From contig JWZX01002428.1 of the NCBI GenBank assembly GCA_001275005.1, positions 1-20,959 on the forward strand: a stretch of 20,959 nucleotides of DNA, written 5' to 3'. This DNA comes from Chrysochromulina tobinii (lineage: Eukaryota; Haptophyta; Prymnesiales; Chrysochromulinaceae). The first letter of the stretch is position 1; each line of letters opens with the position of its first letter. The notes under the pieces are model-generated. The model was not told where the DNA came from and searched no databases. It saw only the letters and a program-made list of their open reading frames with translations. The translations under genes and the position numbers were made by a program. Below, piece after piece: positions 15,111-20,959 of this stretch.

Positions 15111-17331
15111 ATGCAGAGCCATTTGAAGGCCTTCTCCATACACTGTGATGCTTCTCCCTCCGATCGCAGGCCGCGCCGCGTGGCCATCCCGGTGACACCG
15201 ACGGGAGAGCGTGGCCGCTCGCTCCAGGCCCACGCAGCGGAGACGTGGTTGCGCCACGTGGGCGTCTCGCCGGTCGTCAAGGAGCGCGGCTCGTTGCCCA
15301 AGCCACGCCGGGCGCCACTGTCGGCGAGCTCGGCCAACGGCCGCCTAAGCAGCAGCCGACCGCCGACCACCGCGATCATCGGCAAGGCTCCGACCCTCGT
15401 CGTGCCCTCGCCCTCGAAGAACGGGGAGCTCGTCGTCCAGTCGCCGGCCGATGTCATCGAGGAAGCCATCAACGAGGCGGATGCGATCATCGAGGATGCG
15501 ATCAACGAAGCTGAGACGGAGGTCTTCGAGCTCGAGCTCCAGCTGCGCAAGGAGCGCGGCGCGCGCGAGCAGGCCGAGGCCGCGCTCGAGGCGCGCCTCA
15601 GCATGTCGCCTCCGATGGCCGCCCCGCTCGCAGGCACGCCTCGGGCCGATGCCTTGCGGGCCATCGCCACGAGCGAGGCTGCCGCACAGACGCTGCCCAT
15701 TGCCTTGCCGGTCCTCGCGCGAGCGCTCCGTCCAAGCGTGCTCGCGTCGCCTGTGGAAGTGCTCCTCGCTCGGCCGGTCGTGCCGCCGGCGACACACGAA
15801 GCGTGCTGCCAGACGGACGAAGCCGTGGCCACATCGCCGCCGGCCGCCAGTGCGCCAGTGGCTGCCGCCGCGCCCACGCCCGATTCGGCGCATGAGCGTC
15901 GGCTCCGAATCGCCACGTCGATGGGGGCGACCTTGGGGCCGGCGGACAGCCACGAGACTAAAGAGGCTTTCCTAGCGACGGGCGATCTCACTCCCGATTT
16001 GGAAAGGGGGAAGGGCGGTCCCGATTTGGAAAGGGAGAAGGGCGATCTCACTCCCGACTCGGCGCACGAGCGTCGCCTGCGGATCGCGGCTTCCTTTTTT
16101 GGCAGTGGGAAGAAGATGTTCAGCACGCCGCCGGTGCCGCCGACGACACCGCCTCCGACGCCACCGCCACCGCTCTCCCCTGGGCTGCACCGCCACGGCG
16201 CGCACGACGCGTGCGGTGGAGCTGCCCATGCGGTCTGCATGCCGAAGGCAGATTGCATGCAAGGCCGACTGCATGCATCCATCTGCGAGGGAGCTGCCGA
16301 CCACTTGGCCTCCATCGCCGCCGACGCCCCCATCGACGCCGACGCCCCCATCGCCGCCGAGGCCCCCATCACCGCCGCCGAGGCCCCCATCACCGCCGCG
16401 TCACCGCCTTCACGGCTACCGGTCGTGCGCGTGCTGGGCGCATGCAATCGACCGCTTGCCCCCACCACCGGCCGCGCGCGCGTCGTCGTGGTACGCGGAG
16501 CGGCGCGGCCCTCCAAGATCCCCACACCGCGGCGCGCCGTGCCGAGCACGCGTGAGACAGCCTGCAGTCCCCACGTTCCCCACATCCACGTGCCGCCGCA
16601 CACGCACAGCGCCGTAGCGAGCGCGAGCGCGACCGTCGGTGCTCGCCTTTGGGGCGATCTGAACTGCGAGATCGGATCCCCGCTGCTGCTCAGCCCGATG
16701 GGAGAGGGCGTTGAGCCGAGCTCGATCGAGCTCGGCTTTGCGGCTCTGCGTCGCGAGATCGCCGAGACGATGGCGGCCTTTCATCAGGTTTCGTCGGTTT
16801 CGTCGGTTTCGTCGCCAGTGGTCGACCACTCTTCGCCAAAGCGCGCCACTTCCGATGCCGCCACGGACGCCACCGCCCCCGCCTCCGCCTCATCGACGGC
16901 ACCGGCTGGGGCTGGGGCTGGGGCTGGGCGGCTGGCTACCCTCGCTGCGGAGCGCGCGGCGGGCGAGCGCCGCTTGCGTGGCGTCGAGCTCGCGCGAGAT
17001 CGAGATCGTGCAAGGTGCGAGCGCCTGATCGCCTCTCTGATCGCCTCTCTGATCACTTCTCTGAGTGCCGCTGATTGCCTCCATCATCAGGTACGAGCGC
17101 CGCATCAAGGAGCTTGAAGCGATGGTGGCGGCGCTCGAAGGGCACCACGTGGACGTTTCTTTGGGCACTCCCGCGCTCGCCACGACGCTTGCCTCTCCCT
17201 CCGAGCGAGAGAGCGTCGTGCTGGGCGACGTGAGCCCTGCACAACACACGACGGCCGCCGGCCCGAGGACGGTGCTGCCTTCGCGTCGGCTGGAGCTGCT
17301 GCCATCGCCGGAGCCGCCTTCGCTAGACTGA
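15111..17331 (+). CDS. Unrecognised coiled-coil, low-complexity protein B
   Basis: Exons 15111-17014 and 17091-17331 give 714 aa. I do not recognise the family. A coiled coil lies at about 114-163 (IEEAINEADAIIEDAINEAE, then LELQLRKERGAREQAEAALE). The motif DSAHERRLRIA occurs twice, either side of a PDLERGKG / PDLEREKG repeat. A Pro tract follows, then Ala-Pro repeats (ADAPIAAEAPITAAEAPITA), and after the splice a second coiled coil (RARYERRIKELEAMVAALEG, from about 633). There is no membrane segment. It has two HEACCQTD/AAAQT-like short motifs of unknown meaning. The start is uncertain: the ATG context is weak and an upstream exon is possible. It is divergent from protein A, which has similar composition and a similar LEA-rich coiled coil, so the two could be partners or distant paralogues; this is inference. 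Confidence 0.6.
17015..17090 (+). other. Intron with repeated splice boundaries
   Basis: Phase-2 intron of 76 nt, donor CAAG|GTGCGAGCGCC and acceptor CATCAG|GTACGAGCGCC. Splicing joins AG|G (Arg) and continues a heptad coiled coil (RARYERRIKELEA). The first 11 intron bases match the first 11 bases of the next exon except one. The interior has a 12-bp-period repeat (CTGATCGCCTCT). Reading through without splicing gives 33 unlike residues, then a stop. Confidence 0.8.
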
Positions 17332-18703
17332 AATCGAGCTCGGAGGTCGAGATCCTGCTGAGATCAAGAAGGCACCTAGTCGACGGATACGTACGCTGAC
17401 CGCTAGGCAAGATAAGTGATCATCGTCTTGCGGCGCAGCAAGCAGCATGGCTAGCAGGTAGGGAGACCTTGGTGGTTGGCCCCGATGAGCGTCTCATTCG
17501 AGGACGTGGTGTGGACTCTGGTGTTCCTGTTCTCGGTGAGACGTGGATGCTGGCTGCTGCGTGAGTGGTCCATCGCGCGCACGAGCGCGCGGGGCGCGGC
17601 TCGGCGGGTCCCGGTTAGTGAAAGTGAGAAAGGCGCCGCCGGCGCCGCGGTCTCGCTACAGAAGTCTCGCCTCGACGTCCCTCCGGTCGGTCGTCGCCCG
17701 TGCCGTACCGAACCGGCCGTACTGTGCGCGGCGTAGCTCTACTGTCGTGTGCGGTCAGTGTTAGGTCCGTGGTCTGGCGTGAAGCGGCTGGCGTGGTGTT
17801 CGCGCGGGTCTCCGGTCCGGTCTCGTCCGTGGCCGGGGCGCGCGCGGCGTGTGGGGCCCGCCGTGGCGGCCCTCGGGTCCGCGCGCGGTCCGCCCCCGCC
17901 GCTCCGCCGTCGCCCGCGGTGATTGGGAGGACCTGTGTTTTTCGGTCTAAGTTTTATTGTCTTGACCGTGGTCACGAATACGGTGAATTGCGCAATTTTC
18001 CCGCAGCAGCCGAATACCGTGTGGTGTCGGTGGCACGAAGAAGCGGAACCGACCGGTCCGTCCGAAGCAACTAAGCTCAATCTGACGACTGACGTAGTGA
18101 CGGTTACCCTTACCGCCGCGGTGACGACATACGCGATACGGTGGGTGAGGCGACAGTGCAGGGGCGGACTCAGCGATTGGTACATCACGAGAGCTGCGCC
18201 GGAAAACCGCCCAGGAGTCCGTCGCGCAGCCGTCGCGCGCGTCGAGCGGTACGGTATAGAAGCCCAGCCAGAGCCGGGACCACTGCACACTGCACGCTGC
18301 ACGGCGGCGGCGCGGGACGTGGCGGTTTTCCGACATGGGCTCTTGTTCTTGCTCTTGCGCTGGCACTTCAGGCAGTCAGGAGCTTCACGAGACGACTCGT
18401 ACTCGTCTCTATGTGACTGCGCGTCTGCTGCGTTCCCAGCCGTCCTCGCACACGAGGCGAACGTACCTCTGCAAGAGGCTGCTGTGCGTTGGCGAACCGC
18501 CCATTCAGCAGTTCTTCGAGTGTGAACCGCCCATTAAGCAGCTCTTCGAGTGTGAATCTTGCTCGCTGCCCGAATGCTGCCGTGTGTTGCGAGCCTGAGC
18601 CTGACCGTCGGCCGCTGCGAGACCTCTGTGCCGGCATGCAGCAGCGGACGCCACCGCCAGTAGTAGGCGTGCCGTGCTCTGGTTGGTAGGAGGCAGCGGT
18701 CTC
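17332..18703. other. Convergent intergenic gap, no firm gene
   Basis: A stretch of 1372 bp between the stops of protein B and ATG12. The longer open frames (for example 17923-18525) lack an ATG start and family features. An ATG at 17485 opens a short frame, MSVSFEDVVWTLVFLFS, that meets a good donor (CTCG|GTGAGACG at 17536), so a small spliced gene is possible, but I cannot place the next exon. The middle is CpG-rich with GGTCCGGTCT at 17811, followed by an AT-richer island near 17936-17962. Confidence 0.4.
18494..18553. repeat. 30-bp direct repeat, two copies
   Basis: GAACCGCCCATTNAGCAGNTCTTCGAGTGT occurs at 18494-18523 and 18524-18553 with two differences. On the minus strand it reads as FTLEELLNGR twice within a short frame (18368-18637), and on the plus strand as CEPPIxQxFE. 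Neither frame is supported as a gene. Confidence 0.9.
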
Positions 18704-19009
18704 TCAGCCCCAAGCGGGCGTCGTGCAGTAGTTCAGGACGAGAATACCTCCCACGTGGAAGCACTGAGCGACGTCGTGGATGAGCTCGTCGGGTGGAGGA
18801 GCGAATGCGCTGTTGCAGTACAAGAAGAGAGAGTCCTGGGGGGTGAGGCCGAGTTTTGAGCGGAGCAGCTGCGTGGCAACCTCGAACTTGGCATTCGCCG
18901 GCAGCTTAAACTTCTGCTGCGCGAGCACCGGAGCGCTTCCCGCATTCCGGAACTGCACGATCACCTTGCCGTCCTCGCGCACAGGGTCTACCTTGGAGGG
19001 CGACGCCAT
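18704..19009 (-). CDS. ATG12: Autophagy ubiquitin-like protein ATG12
   Basis: A 101-aa ubiquitin-fold protein starting at an ATG in strong context (AGCATGG). ATG12 is activated by ATG7, transferred by ATG10 and joined to ATG5; the conjugate with ATG16 promotes ATG8 lipidation on the growing autophagosome membrane. The sequence shows the family core KVIVQFRNAGSAPVL, LLRSKLGL, the loop LFLYCNSAFAPPPDELI, CFHVGGILVLNYC, and the ending TPAWG. The terminal Gly101 after Trp is kept, so it should be conjugation-competent, unlike forms in some lineages that lack the glycine. The short N-terminus (about 14 residues before the fold) is like compact protist forms. It lies 63 bp downstream of an SGNH hydrolase on the same strand; no functional link is evident. 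Confidence 0.93.
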   Translation of the reverse strand: MASPSKVDPVREDGKVIVQFRNAGSAPVLAQQKFKLPANAKFEVATQLLRSKLGLTPQDSLFLYCNSAFAPPPDELIHDVAQCFHVGGILVLNYCTTPAWG

Positions 19010-19072
19010 GCTGTTCTTCAAGATGGTTTTCGTTCACACTCTATTTGTGTCGTAACCCCGTGAAGGGTTCTT

Positions 19073-20107
19073 CTACCTCCCCCCGTCCACACGCTTACAA
19101 GATCGATAGTTGGTGGCCTTGTCAGCGGCCGAGCCTGCCACCGAGCACAACCGCATAAGCTCCTCGGCGAGGCAGCTCATCAGCACGCCGTAGCCACTCG
19201 CCGACGGGTGGAGACCGTCAGGCAACAGCGTGATGTCGACATCGAACCGCGCTGCGGCGGCCATTGACGGCGTCATTCGGAGCACGGTGCCATTCAAGGG
19301 AGGCCGGTCCGTACGCGCTCGAAAAGGCTGGGTGCAGTCGGCGAATCGGACTCGCTGCGAGCCGTACCGTTGTGCGAGCGCAGGCACGGTAAAGTCGTTC
19401 AGCTGCGCATTCACAGCGTCCACGCTGCGCTTCCACGAGCGCGGTATCCTCTTGACTGCGCATACCGATGGGCAGTACTTGCGCGCGGTCGGCGTGCCGC
19501 TGATGGACGGCCGGCCAGTATTCAACGGCACGAGCTCGCCAGGCCGATCGCAGTAGGGCCTCGGGCAAATGTTTAACCTCCAGCGATCGCCTCTGGGCAA
19601 GAGACCCACGATCAACATCCTTGCTCGAGACGTGGAGAGCACATACCGCGCGATCGCCTCGATGCCAGCGACCACTTCGTGGCTGCGATGGCCGCCAGCA
19701 AGGTTGTTCGTGCCGACGAGCAAGACAATCAGGAGATGCGGATCACGGCTCATGCTCTGCGACAGCTCGCCTTGAGCCAGCCGCCACAGAACGTGCTGCG
19801 TCTCGTCGCCGCCGCTACCAAGTAGGAGTGGGTTCGGCCAGCCGACGAGGGTGCTTTGCAGCACGCCTCGAAGGGATGCAACCATGCTATCCCCCACGAA
19901 CGCGAGCCTCGTGACATTATCGTCGTCCTCTGGCGCTGCCGTGTATGCGCTCGCCTCGTCCCTGAGCCTTTCGTGCCATCTGCAAAAGGCGGGACCTAAT
20001 TTGCCGAACTTTGGCGCCGCAACATCGGCCAATTGACCAGTGTCGTCGACGTGCGCATTGAGCGGCCACGTAATATTAGAGGGTGGGGCGTCGCAAGGGA
20101 GCAACAT
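19073..20107 (-). CDS. SGNH/GDSL-type hydrolase
   Basis: 344 aa from the ATG at 20107 (A at -3). An SGNH esterase/lipase-fold enzyme, substrate unknown. The blocks are present: block I FVGDSM with Ser74 as nucleophile, block III VGTNN (Asn about 135) and block V DGLHPSASGY with Asp297 and His300. The middle resembles PAF-acetylhydrolase-like SGNH proteins (LLIVLLVGTNN, MLIVGLLPRG). About eight cysteines and NIT/NGT sequons suggest a secreted or lumenal protein, yet no signal peptide follows this ATG. The frame stays open upstream to about 20336 without an ATG and includes LTVTHEAQAAGSSNSW, so a 5' exon with a signal sequence may be missing. An ester hydrolase of carbohydrate or lipid acyl groups is the broad expectation. 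Confidence 0.85.
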   Translation of the reverse strand: MLLPCDAPPSNITWPLNAHVDDTGQLADVAAPKFGKLGPAFCRWHERLRDEASAYTAAPEDDDNVTRLAFVGDSMVASLRGVLQSTLVGWPNPLLLGSGGDETQHVLWRLAQGELSQSMSRDPHLLIVLLVGTNNLAGGHRSHEVVAGIEAIARYVLSTSRARMLIVGLLPRGDRWRLNICPRPYCDRPGELVPLNTGRPSISGTPTARKYCPSVCAVKRIPRSWKRSVDAVNAQLNDFTVPALAQRYGSQRVRFADCTQPFRARTDRPPLNGTVLRMTPSMAAAARFDVDITLLPDGLHPSASGYGVLMSCLAEELMRLCSVAGSAADKATNYRSCKRVDGGR

Positions 20108-20347
20108 ACTCCATCCCGCTGCCGCAACGATGATGTCACTTGGTCCCGACACCGACGTGCTTGTCAGCCCACACCGCAGCCCCGCCGGGCGCGACCACGA
20201 GTTTGACGAGCCTGCAGCCTGAGCCTCGTGCGTCACTGTGAGGCGAGCTAAATTTGGAACATCCGGGCCCAAAAGGCGGCAAGGCTTTAAGGGAGTCGGA
20301 TTCAAACACACCAACACCCACGATCCACAGCACCCCTAGCCACGAGG

Positions 20348-20897
20348 TCAGTCATCATCGAGATGGCGGTTACATGTCGCGAGGAGCATGCGGAGATTCT
20401 CACAGCCAGGGGACGCCGCGAGTCGCTCGCTCGCCTGATGAAGCATCTCCTCCACGATGCGCTTGGCGGACCGGTACTCGGCCACGTCACCACTCGCTAG
20501 CTTGGCCTCGACGAGCTGCGCGGCCACCTCGGAGACCACATCGAGCGTCTTCGTCTCGCTCACCCAGTCGCCCATGTGCTCGCGGTACGCGCCCAGCTGC
20601 GCCGCCAGGCACTCTCGCACCTGCACGCACGGGGCCGTGAGAGAGAGAGGGGGGGAGGGAGAGAGAGGGGGGAGGGAGAAAGGAGGGAGGGATCGCGTGT
20701 GCACGTGGCGAGGCGAGGCTGCGGGGCGGCGGCAGAGGTGGCGGAGGATGGCGGAGGATGGCGGCCAAGAAGGGTGATCCCCGAGAGTCAGACTGACGTG
20801 CAAATATAAGTGTTTCCGCAGCAATGGTCGGTTCTTCAACGAAAAGGTGGTCATCATCCTCGGGGTTCGTGTCGGGAGGCAGCAGCAGCAGAGCCAT
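20348..20897 (-). CDS. Small unrecognised helical protein, spliced
   Basis: The second exon, 20620-20348, is clear: 90 residues starting VRECLAAQLGAYREHMG and ending HLDDD, rich in amphipathic helix (LDVVSEVAAQLVEAKLASGD, AKRIVEEMLHQASERLAASP). It follows a long pyrimidine tract and the acceptor TGCAG|GTG. The first exon is unresolved. Donor CAC|GTCAGT at 20797 works in phase with the ATG at 20857 (MMTTFSLKN, 110 aa total). The ATG at 20897 has perfect context (GCCATGG) and an acidic N-terminus (MALLLLPPDTNPEDDDHLF), but needs an acceptor seven bases further in (GCGAG|AGTGCC). I do not recognise the product. Confidence 0.6.
20621..20797 (-). other. Intron with long polypyrimidine tract
   Basis: A minus-strand intron of about 177 nt. 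Its 3' half is an almost pure CT tract (20632-20695) leading to GTGCGTGCAG. The donor is the less usual GTCAGT; other donors in the window are GTGAGT, GTGCGA and GTACGA. The boundary choice depends on which start codon is used. Confidence 0.6.
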
Positions 20898-20959
20898 GGC
20901 CAAGGGCGAGGGCGAGAGATGCGGGTGGGGTGGGGCGAGGGTAGGGGGCAGCCGAGGGT
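20898..20959. other. Right-edge sequence upstream of last gene
   Basis: 62 bases rich in G (plus strand). On the minus strand they are the CT-rich leader before the ATG at 20897. No gene is visible. Confidence 0.4.

Noticed and set aside
14896-15198. 101-residue N-terminal extension of protein A
   Set aside because: Has no further ATG in that frame, and overlaps the divergent promoter and the start of protein B. The ATG at 14895 has strong context.
14960-16603. 547-aa antisense frame opposite protein B
   Set aside because: Low-complexity shadow of the coding strand. The plus frame has heptad coiled coils and a frame-consistent intron.
17923-18525. 200-aa plus-strand open frame in the convergent gap
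   Set aside because: Begins with TTG, has no early ATG, and composition does not resemble the neighbouring genes. No motif seen.
18368-18637. 89-aa minus-strand frame with FTLEELLNGR repeated
   Set aside because: It has an ATG but no recognisable domain. The apparent motif is explained by a 30-bp duplication, and both strands are open.

Overview
The window looks like nuclear DNA of a GC-rich, compact eukaryotic microbial genome, most probably a microalga. The evidence is: eukaryote-only families (an ATG12 ubiquitin-like protein, a PHD/PWWP-like chromatin reader), Kozak-type starts (GCCATGG, AAAATGG), short GT-AG introns in several genes, GC-rich third codon positions, Ala/Pro/Ser-rich low-complexity inserts, and an extensin-like SPPPP tract. 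A haptophyte or similar secondary alga fits the style, but nothing here proves the lineage.

Layout, left to right. 1-796: non-coding, with an 18-bp perfect palindrome and a roughly 450-bp array of alternating inverted repeats (CTCACAGCTNCTC / GAGNAGCTGTGAG) directly upstream of gene 1. 797-3994 (+): a 1065-aa PWWP-like / PHD / second Cys-rich finger / F-box-like / beta-helix protein. 3995-5067: convergent gap without a recognisable gene. 5128-6490 (-): an eight-TM protein made of two related four-TM halves with a Pro-rich extracellular loop and one intron. 7286-9649 (-): a purine permease of the AzgA/AZG family with a large Cys-rich loop insertion. 9751-12111 (+): a guanine deaminase fused in frame to an adenine-phosphoribosyltransferase-like domain, with one intron built of a decamer tandem repeat. 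12112-12924: convergent gap. 12925-14895 (-) and 15111-17331 (+): a divergent pair of unrecognised coiled-coil, low-complexity proteins, the second with a 76-nt intron. 17332-18703: convergent gap. 18704-19009 (-): ATG12. 19073-20107 (-): an SGNH/GDSL hydrolase. 20348-about 20897 (-): a small gene with an intron whose first exon is unresolved.

The most coherent system is the divergent purine module at 7286-12111. The permease would import adenine, guanine or hypoxanthine. The fusion protein would deaminate guanine to xanthine and ribophosphorylate adenine (or possibly xanthine). The two genes share a start-to-start interval of about 100-225 bp. That interval is itself a tandem duplication of about 110-120 bp, so the permease has two nearly identical in-frame start regions 123 bp apart. 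The physical linkage of uptake and salvage, the enzyme fusion and the duplicated promoter together are the strongest candidate for an undescribed arrangement.

A second theme is short tandem repeats at gene-structure boundaries: a 12-copy decamer forming almost a whole intron, an intron whose 5' end copies the start of the next exon, a decamer array inside a coding exon, and a 22-bp repeat that runs over a stop codon. The three longest gene-free stretches all lie between convergent genes and share a distinctive CpG-rich texture with small AT-rich islands.
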